Assembly: GCA_964020085.1 (NCBI GenBank)
Contig: OZ026606.1
Span: forward strand, 23,392,573-23,456,572
Direction of reading: 5' to 3'
Source of the DNA: Micromussa lordhowensis
Lineage: Eukaryota > Cnidaria > Anthozoa > Scleractinia > Lobophylliidae
Length of the DNA: 64,000 bases
Shown in pieces: positions 1-44,400 of this stretch. Within the stretch, counting starts at the first letter, position 1. Each line of letters opens with the position of its first letter. Position numbers and translations under genes: made by a program. The notes below the pieces were generated by a model. The model ran no database searches. It saw only the letters and a list, made by a program, of their open reading frames with translations, and had not been told where the DNA came from.

Positions 1-227
1 CGGGGAATTCGAGTTATCCGAGTTCGAGTTAAAATATGTGACTGAAAATTAAGTGGGGTCAAATCCAAGGGAAACGAGTTACCGGGGGAGTTCGAGTTAC
101 GGGGCCGTACCAGGAGTTTTCATTTTACAAAAAATCATATCTTCATCGCGCGCAGTGAAGATGCTATTTTTATCTTTCACGTGTGAGGATATTGAAAACA
201 TCACCATTGCCATGGTCACATAATAAC

Positions 228-634
228 TTAAGGCGGGGGTAAACGTGAAGGCTGTTTTTGAGGTCGCTTAACACGGCCTTTCTGCCAATATCTCGGTCAC
301 GTTTCAAGCAACACTAAATCTCTCTGCTTATCTCATTAACCACTGTTTGGCGGTTTTGTGTAAATTTTTGGGCATTTTGGGAAAGAGTTTTTTTTTCTTA
401 AAGGATAGGATAAATTGAGGAAAATATGAAATGTTGAAGATTTGATGGATTTGGAAAATTGAAATTTGAAGTGAAGAATTAGTAGACGGATACCAAACAG
501 TCCCCTAGCAACCTGGGGCTCTCTTTTGCAGGGGTCAACTGTCTGGTAGTGTTTCCAACCCATCTTAATCCTAACAATTTCCTTTTTTATATCACTTCAA
601 ATTTCACGCCTATTCATGTTTACCCCCGCCTTAA
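228..634. mobile_element. TTAA-bounded inverted-repeat element, family a (diverged copy)
   Basis: Ends are TTAAGGCGGGGGTAAACGTG and TTTACCCCCGCCTTAA. The interior shares AACTGTCTGGTRGTGTTYCA-like stretches with the copies at 23192 and 24105. It lies in the first intron of gene X or beyond. No coding capacity. Confidence 0.7.
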
Positions 635-929
635 ACTGAACTTAGATGTGTTGCTCGGTGATCGAAACATCATCGGATCTTCCTCGGATATCTTCGGAAG
701 TTTTCTGAAAATGTTCGAAATATAATGTTTATATAATAAACTGAACATTTCATGCCCGCTTGTGGATACGAATTTTATCTTCTCGTGTTCAACTCGAGAT
801 ATCGAGTTAAACACTCGCCACCCGCACCCCTTCTATATTGCAAGATAGTGGTTTAGCTGAATAGGAAGAGTACAAAATAAAGTGCAAAGAACTTCCGCAT
901 GTCACCGTGTTACTCCCAGTGAAGAATCG

Positions 930-1466
930 TTAAAGTGCCCCTGTGACAAAAAAAAAACTATTTTTTTGTTTTGGATTTCAAAACTATGTTAACTATACAC
1001 TAAGTGACCCAAGTTTTAATCCTTGATTTAAAAAAGGCACCTGTTTATTTTAACTGGAACTTTCCTATTTAATGATCCGCCATTACTAAATTTAAGTTCT
1101 TGAGGGAGCTGGATCGAGGAGAAAATGACGTCCAAGGCTCACTAGTTTAAGAATGCAATGCGTGTGTACACTGCAGAATTAATATGCAGCACGGGTGGGC
1201 TTTCACACTTTTAAACTCGCACTTTGCATACATAATAAGCTGCGTTCACATGCCGAAATTTTAAGCTGGTGAGCCTTTGACGTCACTTTTCCCGGATCCA
1301 ACCCTCTGAGGACAAATCGGTCAGGTTTGAACGTGAGTGATGGCGGATCTTACACTCAAAGTAAACGGCCTTTGGATAAAAATGAAAGGTCAAGTGTTAA
1401 GCAGACACACTTTCAGAATCTCAAGAAAAAAAGGAAGTAATTTTTTTGATCACAGGGGCACTTTAA
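930..1466. mobile_element. TTAA-bounded element, family b (copy 1)
   Basis: Termini TTAAAGTGCCCCTGTGA and TCACAGGGGCACTTTAA, 537 bp. A reverse-oriented copy lies at 61993-62556. Non-coding. Confidence 0.72.
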
Positions 1467-1603
1467 GCTCAATTAAGTCTATAGTGCTGACTGAAAGCCG
1501 GAAGTCACTCACGGGATTGCGGTCATTAACTGACCGACATTCATGCAAGAATCTAATAAATCAAGGAGGAAGTGAAATCCATTCCTTCTACTACTACTAC
1601 TAC

Positions 1604-1823
1604 CTTCTTGTTTCTCGAAGACAATGACAGCTTTCCCGTCTATAATGAAGACATCATCGACTTCGCCTCCGTCATTCTTCTTTTTCTGGAAATAGATCAT
1701 GATATCATCTCTTCGAAGTTTGGGGGATATGTTTAATATCAGCACACTTCTCGCCGCTTTCTCGATGCTTAGAAGTTCCAGTTGTGATCCTTCGGACACT
1801 AGCTGGTCATCAAAGCATACCAT
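1604..1823 (-). CDS. Gene X, first coding exon: RRM-like module of a PARP14/DTX3L-type gene (partial gene)
   Basis: The minus-strand ATG at 1823 opens 73 codons ending at a GT donor (gaag|gtag) in phase 1. The peptide has the RRM-like pattern seen in the other genes here: SVLILNIS, then DIMIYFQKKKNDGGEV, then DGKAVIVFE. That matches the RRM repeats at the N-termini of PARP14, PARP10 and DTX3L. The frame stays open upstream to another Met at 1943, so the start is not settled. Downstream exons would lie left of position 1 and are not in the window, so it cannot be said whether this is a PARP or an E3 gene. It is head to head with gene 1. Role of the module in known relatives: self-association or nucleic-acid binding (family knowledge); here inferred. 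Confidence 0.72.
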
Positions 1824-2271
1824 AGTGACGGTAGTCGAAAACAGGCAATGGATATAACCTTGTACGTTTAATAGAGCTGCAGATCGACTGTGCGGAGAAC
1901 CGTTTCGCAGAAAAACGGTCGAGCGAGACTTGGACCAAGTCACGAAACTGAGGCTCTCATCGAGTGTTTCACTTTCGACGAAGAAAAACCCTCAAAGCTC
2001 AGTTTGAGACTCATAGTCGAGTTGAGTGTTAAGGTTTGCTTCGTCCATTTGTTCAGAGGCTAGCCAACAGTTAAGAGTTCCTTTGTAGGCCGATTTTCGC
2101 TGAGTTTAATTAATTTCAGAGACTTATACTCAAATGCCGATGGTTCTTTTTCCCGGAAATTTAGCCGGGAATTCCCGGAAATACTACTTCCGCTTTACTT
2201 CTGGTTTCAGTTTCACGCCAGCAAGGTTTGCTTGTTTATGCTGAGCGGAAAAGTCAGAGTTATCTGAGGGA
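1824..2271. promoter_or_regulatory. Shared head-to-head promoter region of genes X and 1
   Basis: 448 bp separate the two ATGs. Motifs seen: GTTTCACTTTCG at 1966-1977 (reverse CGAAAGTGAAAC, ISRE-like); TTTCAGTTTC at 2205-2214 (reverse GAAACTGAAA, ISRE-like); GGGAATTCCC at 2167-2176 (perfect kappaB-type palindrome); TTCCCGGAA at 2150-2158 and 2172-2180 (GAS/STAT-type, also containing the ETS core CCGGAA). Vertebrate PARP9/DTX3L likewise share an interferon-responsive bidirectional promoter (family knowledge). Function here is inferred from motifs alone. Confidence 0.55.
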
Positions 2272-25536
<23,265 letters not shown>

Positions 25537-26409
25537 TTTAAAACAATCCGACATCTTTCTTTCTCCCTCCTAAATTGGATGACATTTCGTAGTTCTGCAC
25601 TCAGTACAAATTGAAGCTAAGGGACAAAGTACTGTAACTATAAGCTCGATAAACAGATTTCTCGAAGCGGATTCAGCGCCACCTTAGATTTTCTTGGAAT
25701 CAAAGTGGCTGAACAGTCTCCCGCATCAATTAATGGGTTATACCGTTTCCATGGTAACCGTTTTATTGTCAAGCCAAAATGACCGAACTTACTGAGTTTA
25801 TCAATGCATGGGCATTTGTTAGATGCCGTTATTGTAGCGTTAACTTAAAAGCCATCATATAAATCAGGCATTGCTTTGGTATATGTAACAATTCTAGGAT
25901 AGAATTCTTCAGAAAGAGATGCGTTGTTCAGCATAGTAAACGATATTTTCTCCTACCAAGTTGAAATCTTAGTGCAAGGGTAAAGCTTTTGTTCTGCTTA
26001 CAATTCGTCTCATCGCGTCGGTGGCTTTGGGTATTCATTTCGTAAGTCGTCATTACGGACTTTCAGCTGTAAATCAAAGATGCCTTTTCTTGTTAACGCC
26101 TAAAGCGGTCGGTCCGAGCGATCCAAGGCGGCTGTGCTTCCAGAAAACTGTTATAAAGTGTTTCTCTTTTTGCTGAAGGATAGGAACTGAAGAAACCGCA
26201 TCACAAATATTTGAAAGCTCCATTTCGTTTCGAACTGTTGTTAGAAGAAAGCATGGATAGTCTATGATCTTGCGAGTATTAAAATTCGTTCAGGAAGGGC
26301 GATTTGTGGAAGATAATTTCAGAAAAGTACTGCGGAGATGTAGCTTCCGAGACACGCAGATTTTTTGTGATTGAGAATCGACTTTTCTCCAGTTGGTATG
26401 GAATTACTC

Positions 26410-26447
26410 AATAAAGTTACCCGTCTTCTAGTAGGTTTGTTAATAAA
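26410..26447 (+). other. Candidate polyadenylation signals of gene 1
   Basis: AATAAA at 26410-26415 and 26442-26447, about 880 nt after the stop of gene 1. No nearer AATAAA was noticed; which one is used is unknown. Confidence 0.35.
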
Positions 26448-26514
26448 GTATAAGCCGATTTTGTCAGACAAGAACAAGAAAAGCACAGACTGTGCTTATC
26501 TCGTTATTGTCCTG

Positions 26515-26940
26515 CATGGAGCGAATGAATGAATGTATAAAATCCATAATAACCTTTCCCCATCGTATCTGAGGCGGATCTTTACCAACACCTCAAATGT
26601 ACATTCATACAATCTTAGAAATTCTGCGTTAAATTATTATGTCCCCAGACCCAGAACTGAGTCTGCAAAAAGGAGCCTACACTACCGAGGATCTGTTCTG
26701 TGGAACAAGATTCCCTCAGAGATTAAAAAACTGCCTAGTTTAAATGTTTTTAAAACTTCATTTCATGGAAAGATTTTTTCTATTACACCATGACCCATTG
26801 TAATTCTTATTATTCATAATGTAAGTTTTTGTATTTTTAACATTATAGTCAATAGTTCCTTAGAGCATTTTAAACACGATTCCTAGGAAGACCATGTAAA
26901 ATGATATGATTTCGTGTATAAATAAAGATTGATGATGATT
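26515..26940 (+). mobile_element. 5'-truncated LINE, end of reverse-transcriptase ORF and 3' tail
   Basis: 26533-26793 codes for MYKIHNNLSPSYLRRIF, YNLRNS, SLHYRGSVLWNKIPSEIK and SLNVFKTSFHG, the C-terminus common to many non-LTR reverse transcriptases. A 3' UTR ending AATAAAGATTGATGATGATT follows. Intergenic between genes 1 and C. Confidence 0.75.
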
Positions 26941-27072
26941 TGAACTATTAGAGTGATCATATTAAAGCAGATCAAAGTGACAGCGTACCCTCAAAGGAGA
27001 CGATAACGGGAACATTTTAACTATTAGAGTGATCGATCATATTAAAGTAGATAAAGTCATCATATTAAAGTA
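26938..27072. repeat. Short local duplication after the LINE
   Basis: ACTATTAGAGTGATC followed by ATATTAAAG occurs at about 26943 and 27020, then ATCATATTAAAGTA again near 27060. Possibly slippage or an insertion footprint. Confidence 0.45.
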
Positions 27073-27582
27073 AGAAAAGGACCACTCGCCCGCAACCCCC
27101 AACCCTCTCCCCCCCCTCCCCTCGCACCCATACTGGCTTGAAACAAGGATATGTTAGAATTAAATAATGCTGATGCGGCACGCGTTTGGACCAAACCATT
27201 ACAATTACGTCCGTGAAATGTTCTCGTGAAGCCACCATCGCTTTGATTCCTAAAGGCTTTATTCTCTTTTTTGCCTGACTAAAACTGGGAATCCTATTGT
27301 ATTCTCCTGACTAAATTAATGTGAAATAGTTTCGTTTCGACTCGCAATTTAAATAAGTGATACCCATTGTCTGTTAGGCGTTATTGCTGATTTTTAAACG
27401 GTGATCCTGAGAGAAACGAAAATATCACTCGACTTCCTTTACGACGGTTGCTTTTTTGATATTCGATGTTGTAGGAGATCGTTACCAAGTGAGAAATTAA
27501 GTAAAAAAATGTTTCAAGTAAAGCTGTGAAAAGAAAAGAAGAAGATCGATAAACTAGCTGATGTTCTTTCCCGTACCTTTAG

Positions 27583-37269
<9,687 letters not shown>

Positions 37270-37994
37270 TTCTTGTTCCTACTGGCCACAGACAAGTAGA
37301 CGAAAACGGTTTCGTCGCGGATATAGTTTTTTGGGCATATTTTTTCACGAAGAGGGTAACCACCACTTTATTGAAAATACTTCGCTTCTAGAAGAAGATC
37401 ATTTGATCGCCGTTGTCTTTGCGACTGTTATTTAATGGCCTGTATGCGCGGTAAAATTGTATTTTGTTATACTGGTATTACTGTAAAATATTAAAACAGT
37501 AGCATCTTTCATGTTAATATCCATGTGCATAACTATTTTGAACTAGAGTTCAGGGGAGGTACCTCTGGGTTGGAATGTCGCAACGCGGTTCATTTCATGA
37601 CTTGCGCAATTTAGCCGAATTACATTTGACGACCACTATAAAATTTGATACAGAATAGGAAACTTAAATAATGTTTAGACATGGCCCTAGATATCACAAA
37701 CCTGATCACCCGTTAGGCTACTCCTTTCATATAGTACTGCAGTATACCTAGGCGATTTTTTCTACAATAAGCGACAATCTCATTTCGTCCAAAAGCAATG
37801 CCATGTAAAACAAAAAGTGGAGCTTGAAATATGGGGAAACCTTTTTAAATGCAACTGAAGTTATTTTTATATGACATTTCCACGAATTCTACATTATTTC
37901 TATTGCAAGCTTTATACGTACAGGACTTCCCAAGTCCAATACCTGGAAAACTAATATAGCCTATAGCATTTGCATCTACTTTGAAAAGATCTTA

Positions 37995-38000
37995 TTTATT
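37995..38000 (-). other. Candidate polyadenylation signal of gene B
   Basis: TTTATT on plus (AATAAA on minus) 133 nt beyond the stop codon at 38133. Confidence 0.45.
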
Positions 38001-38132
38001 TCTTGAACCGCTTTAACGGGAGAATCTAAACTGAATTTATCTCCCCAAACAATGAGCTCAAAAGACGAAAATGGTTTTCTTTTGAACTGTGTAGAAAAGC
38101 ATCGTTAACAAACTTTAGATAACGGTTGGCGG

Positions 38133-38419
38133 TCACTGGAAGGTGATTAGGTATTCGGGATAACACTGTGGGTCTTGAAACACGACGAAGATCTCAGGAT
38201 TAGGAATCTGGTCAACCACGCTATCATAGGTGTCTGTTAGATCCATTTGGTGTTTGGGTGGAGGTTCAAGGATGTCCGGCCTCCCCACTGTATACTCACC
38301 GACCAGGACCCTGGCAAGGTACATGTGTCGGTGTCCAGTTGGACCTGGTGGCGAAAATTGAGATCCTGCAGAGTAGTCAGCCTGTGCAGCAAAATATACG
38401 CCTTTTCCATAAAGGTTAT
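38133..38419 (-). CDS. PARP14: Gene B exon 11: PARP catalytic domain, C-terminal half and stop
   Basis: YGKGVYFAAQADYS supplies the triad Tyr; [16 protein letters not shown] is the PARP beta-strand; [20 protein letters not shown] ends the fold, with Ile where poly-ADP-ribosylating PARPs have Glu. Stop at 38133-38135. An AATAAA on the minus strand (37995-38000) lies about 135 nt beyond. Confidence 0.94.
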
Positions 38420-41400
38420 CTAGGATCAAGATAAAATACGTTCATCAAGATATCTAAGAAAACTTTAATGTCTGACTGCAGGAGTCGATATGTAGGAACA
38501 CTTTATTACAGCCAACAAATAGCCGACCGCGATTTAAAGTCTCATCAGTTGAACGTACAAGTAATAAGGTTAATATTTGACCAGGTTTAAAAATATTCCT
38601 GGGAAGGGGCAACCTGCAAGGCTTAGAGCCAAGCTCATAACAGACCTCCGTCTTGCATACGGCCAGTGCGTCCTAAATTTGAATTGCCCAGTCAGGAAGC
38701 GAAATGAAACAGTGCTGACGTCACATGTATGCATGTATGCATGCTAACAGAACGTATTGTAGCCTGACCACTTTTCTCTCAAGTGTTCGCGAGAACAATT
38801 TTTACCGTTGATGGCAACAAATACAGATCGTATCAAATCAGCGGATATTTTCAGGAAGGAACCCAGCGTTGAGTTAGTGAAATTCTCTGTCCAAGAATCT
38901 TGCCAATCAAGTCATGTGTCTCTTGAAAGTTGTTTGTATAGGATTTTTGTTAGTCATTAGTTATGATGTAGTAGAGGAACACCTCGGCCATTTGTTTGTT
39001 GGCAGGGTAAAGGTGGTTGTCCAGCCTATGGTGTTAAACACCATCAGGTAAGTTGTTACTTACTCTTTTGCCAGCCATAACTTCTGTTGAAACCTTTGTG
39101 GTTGATTGCGTTACAGTTATCTTCTGCGGTTCCATGAAACAGCAACATTTCGTTGCTTCCCAAAGTATTAGCTTCGCCCATCTTTTGCCGCTGACTTGCG
39201 TACAGACCATACAAAGCAGGGTTTTGAATTCGCTCAAGCTTAAGAATGCGTTTGGAACAGGTTCCACTGAAGAGATCGCTGACCTTCTTGTACTCCAGCG
39301 CATGTGTGGAAGGTTTCAGTTCCACAATACGCATCTTCTTATCTTGTGGCTGAGGATCCCAGTAGTCAGGAGGCTGAAGGCCTGTTGAGACGTCAAACAG
39401 AGAAAAAGAGCAATAAGCCAGACTGTCCCAGCCGCTGAAGTTTACCTCTGCTTCGGTAGCATTATGCGACTAGGACCGTTTCTCCTCCCCCCGGCAAGAT
39501 GGGATTCCTGTCTAGCGTAGGGGCTGCTCCCAGTATTTGCGATTCGCTGGAATTGCACCGATACACCTTGGTGGAGAAAAGCACTGCGAAAGCTAAGTGT
39601 CTCGCGGACGAACACCACACGATGAACCTGATCAGGGTTCCGAGGAACCTGGTCGACTGCCCAGCGCGCAAGCCATTAGCTCAACGGCGCGCCTTGCACT
39701 GGACACCTGGCAACGAAACAAATTTTTACGGTTTCCCAATAGCAATCATACATAGACTGTGACTTTGACAGTACAAAATACCTTTTTATACCACTATAAA
39801 ATGCTAGAATTACTGAAGACATGGATGATCATCGCGGTTATATACACGACAGAGCTCTGAGAGCTGGTCACAACACATTGTGAGTTCGTAACATACCCGT
39901 AGATAGTAAAGTTTGCTGCGATGATCATCCATTTCTTTCTTCGCAGTTAAAACATATGATCTTGCATATATTGCATATGTTCATTTGCAAACATTACTAT
40001 TTACGGGTATCGAACTACGAACTCGCAATAGCCCTTTTTCTCGAATAACTTCGCTCATTTTCATTACAATAAAATCTGGCATTTCGTGCTTTTTTGTAGT
40101 TTAGCCCGAAATTGCCTCGCATCTACGTTGGATTACATTGTAACTCAAATGAAAAAAAAAAAAAAAATAGCGCCGACCGGCTAGCTCAGTAGGTAGGGTT
40201 TCGGACTAGTGTGCGGGAGGTCGCAGGTTCAAACCCCGGCCGGACCAACACTCAGGGTCTTTAAATAACTGAAGAGAAAGTGCTGCCTTTGTAATGATAT
40301 CTGCAAATGGTTAGACTTTCTAGTCTTCGCGGATAAGGGCGATAAACCGTAGGCCCCGTCTCACAACTCTTCATAATAATTCTGTGGACGTAAAAGAACC
40401 CACACACTGTTCGAAAAGAGTAGGGGACGTAGTTCCCGGTGTGGTGGTCTATCTCTCATCTGATGGTTAAATGCTCGGATATATTAGCTGCATAAGCTAC
40501 TCTAAAATCCGAGGGTAAAGAAAGTAATGTATGCATGTATGTAACCGTGAAAAAGGCTATTTGATGAGACCAGCTCCCAGTTGGTTTCATAGCTCGGTTG
40601 ATAGAGCACTGCACCGGTATCGCAGAGGTCTTGGGTTCGAATGCCATTCATGCCTAAATTTTTCCAGGCTTCAATTTCACAGCTGCTTAAGTTGTGTGTA
40701 CAACTGCGATGATCATCTTGCACATTTTCAGTTGCAAGCTAGAATTACTGTCAGAATTTCACGCACGATTAGACGTTGACGGGACAAAAACGTAGATGCA
40801 ATGGTTTTATTATCAAAGAAATTCTACTCGTAATTCTGGTCCGCAATGAGTATTAGCCCTCGCTCTTTAAAGAAAACAAAAAAGCCGTCTTTTTGCTGCC
40901 ACAAACTTCGGTTAATGGTATATTTTTTTCCTTTTTACGATGCCAGGCTACAACAGTCGATTGTTGCAAGTGTCTATGTATTTTATACATGTGGGTTCTT
41001 CGTCATTGGTGATTCGAATTTGGATTGGTCTTTTTTCTTATTTGAAATAAGTTATTACGTCGCAACGATCAAAACCGCGTTAAAGCCGGCTTGTCCGCCC
41101 TCATATTTTGAAGTCTTTTTCACTAGTTCCAATAAGTAAATCACCTACCTTTGCGAGAATCAGCTCGTTTGATCTCTGTTCTTTGACCATTTTCGTCCTC
41201 CTCAGTCATGTCAACAAAAGATATTTTGTACTGTTCGCCATCCTGATGGATCGCTATGGTCTTTCTCTTCTGGTGATAGGCAAATTCAATTTGTGCATTT
41301 AGGTGACTTTCGTATTCTACAAACGTATTTCCGATTTTGTACTTCCACTGGATGTCTTTCGAAACAACTTCAGCTCGGATGCGTTCGTGTTCTTCTGTCT

Positions 41401-44400
41401 TTATTTTGTCCAGAAGTTCGTGAATGTCTCCCATGACGCTGAGAATATCCTCTGGTTGGCCACGTAGCTCGATTCGATCAGCCTCTTTCTCCACAATTGC
41501 CTCCACAGCGTAGCGTAACTCAAGGGTGTGAATTTTTCTCATGTCTTCTTTGCTCAAATTTCTGATTACCTCATTTTTTATAATCCGCTTACTAAAATTG
41601 TCTGCCATCAGCTCCTTAACTGCCTTCGTCGCTTGAAGAAGATCTCTCTCACAATGGGCAAATATAATGAGGTCTAGCTTTCTGTTGTCGGCTTGTTGAG
41701 TTTCTGGGGGAGTGCTGCTTTCTCCCGTTCCTCCAAGACCAACACGGCGTGCCACACTTTTAGCAAATTTTTGGAACATTCCTAGTTCTGTAGGAATTTT
41801 TTGGCCTGATGCTTCATACATCGCTGAGCGGACATCTTTGATCATGTCTCTTTGGAAAATCGTCATCTTAATAAGCTGCATGTGGGCAGGCTGCTGGTCA
41901 GAGAAAGCGCGAATCGCGGACAACATTGTGTTTACAGATGATTTTGCTGACATACCAAGGATCCCTGTCCCAATAGCAGGAAATGAAATGGATGTGACTC
42001 TTCTTTTCTCGGCCTCTTGGAGACAAATCAAAAGGGAGGCTTTCATGCTTTTAGCGGTGAGAGGTTCTAGCGGGACGATATGGAAGAGATAGTTTGCATT
42101 TAATCTTCCAGCCTTTGTGACAACAATGGATCCTGGAGCTGGAGGACTGTACGTAGAACACTCATCCCTTATGGAATCACCTCCTCTTTGAAGGATTGCA
42201 GCTCCGGCTCCCTGACCTACTGAGAGATCTAGAGAACTATTGGAGATAACTGCTATGGCCTCTGTGGACTCTTTGGTGATATCACCAGGTTGAACTTGAA
42301 GGCAGAGGGGGCCTACATTTGTTTCCAAGTGATCTGGCCTCCGCTCAATTACCGGAGAGAATGTTGTAGTACCAGGCGATGACGTGTGGACAGTACTTTT
42401 TAATCTCTTCTGTAACTCCACATTGAAGGCTTGGACAGTTAAAGTGTCTTTGTCGTACAGCACAAATCTTATATCTTTCACTTTCGTTGAGGGGTTCTTT
42501 TGGCTGAATGTTATTACTTCATCAAAGTAGATCTCGGCAACTTGATCTCGAGGAAAGTGAAGTGTACCAGTACCAATGGCGGCAAAAGCAATGGATGTCA
42601 TATTCATTTTATCTACTTCTTTTAGACATTTCGTCAGGAGATCCTTTAGAATCTGAAATTGTTTGATATAACAATCATGTAATTCGAGAATAGTTAAGCC
42701 TTAACTTGGTTTTGAATATGTTAATTGTGTTATCAACTTTCTTTCCAATATAATGAGAATATTGCCATATATGGCCAAAAATGAGAACGTCTAATTACAA
42801 ACTTGTGATAAACAACACTACTCGCAAATTACTACTGCAGTTACCTTAATCACCATCGTGGTATTTCAATTTTGGCTTAATGTTTGGAATGACCAATTCC
42901 AACACATTTGTTCGCCCTTTATTTCGTTGCTGAAATGTTTTTGTTTCTTTTTTTAAATGTTGTTACAGTTCTTGCAAGTATTGTATTCGTCACCTTTCTT
43001 CCTTGACCATTGTTCCAATCACAGCAGATTGCAAAGATGACAGCCTGGCAGTGCAATCTTCCCGTTTGGCTTAACACAGCGATATCCCCTACAGCAACTG
43101 GTTTTTTTGCACTGCATTCGCGCTGCAAGCCTTGGCCAGCAGCCTTGCTAAGAGCCATCGCACAAGGGCTCTGGTCTAGGTTGAGGTTCCCTGATGCTGT
43201 TCCAACTAGAATACTGGCCTAGTATAAAGAAATAAAAACTATCATTCTGATGTTTCGTTCGTATCTATAACAGGAAATAAAGCGTCTTCACAAGACCGAC
43301 ATCAGCAACGCTAACAGGCGGAAAGCAACGTACGCAGTCACCATTTGTAAATGGCTGAAAATTTCAACCAGAGGGGCATATAAGTGAAGTGTAATAGTTT
43401 TCATACCTCTAGGACACATACAACTCCAAAAAGTATATTTAAGTAACTTTTTATGTGCTTAATGTTTTCGGCATCAACTCCAGATAAAAAGAAAAAAGTG
43501 GGAATGATTTTTCACATGAAGATGTTTCAGATATGAAACACCCAGATTGGAAGACAAAGCGAGCAAGCCCTCTCGGCAAGACAGCATAGCATACAGCTAA
43601 GGAGAATAATTAGGAACACAACTCATCAAAATAAGATACAGTTGCAAAATGACCAACTTAACTGGAGCTGCATTCGCGTTACAAAAGGTGCATGCGTGCA
43701 ACATTCTCCCGTGGTCAGTACATTTCGCTACACTACCTGAATGCAAATTTGCGGATGTTTTTTGAAATACGGATCAAGGGGACGTTTGGCCCTTCTTTCC
43801 ATGCCAGAGAAAGAGGGTGATGTAGCAGCTGTCGCAAGGTCTCACATGAGTGGCTCGATACCCTTAGAGTGAACAATACAACAAACAACAGAAACAATGC
43901 CCCTAGCCCTAAAACAATAACAGCTGCTACAATGACCAAACAATAGCAGCTTACGAGAGCTGCTACACTTCTGGAGAAAGAGACTGTTTAGAAAGAATTC
44001 CAAAGCTCCACCTCGAGTGACAAAGAAAAAGGAGGGTATTGGGGAAAGTAGTATTTTTTTTAGAAGGAGAAGGACTGAAATTTCAGTACATTAAGTTAAT
44101 CACGAGTAAAACGAGTTATTATATTTTAAAATATACATCAACAAAATGTATTGATCAGGAAGGAATGTCACACATACAGATCTGAATATTTTACCTTTTT
44201 TTTATAGCGGGATTTTGCGACGCGACACCTATACTTCATATATCAATGCCAATGAAACTTTGGAATAAAATTGTTAACATTATCAGGCATACATGGTTTA
44301 CGTCTTTAAAGAAATGTATCGAGCCGGTTTTAAAATTTTCGAAACAGCGCTTAAAATCTGAAAAATGTTCCAATTTATTGTGAAAGGTAATGTTGAAAAA

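Larger units (their letters stand above)
1..1603. other. Left-edge non-coding DNA (probably gene X intron)
   Basis: Apart from the elements at 228-634 and 930-1466 I see no exon. If gene X continues left, this is its first intron. Confidence 0.5.
25537..27582. other. Intergenic region between genes 1 and C
   Basis: Holds the presumed 3' UTR of gene 1, the LINE fragment and AT-rich DNA. No RING or B-box exon that could begin a TRIM-like gene C was found, though short exons could be missed. Confidence 0.5.

Noticed and set aside
40172..40246. Possible tRNA gene (A and B boxes present)
   Set aside because: The acceptor stem does not pair well and a SINE body follows; treated as a SINE head.
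43733..43939. Minus-strand frame starting with a hydrophobic stretch (VIVLGLGALFLLFVV)
   Set aside because: Lies in gene B intron 7, no homology recognised, no partner exon, short.
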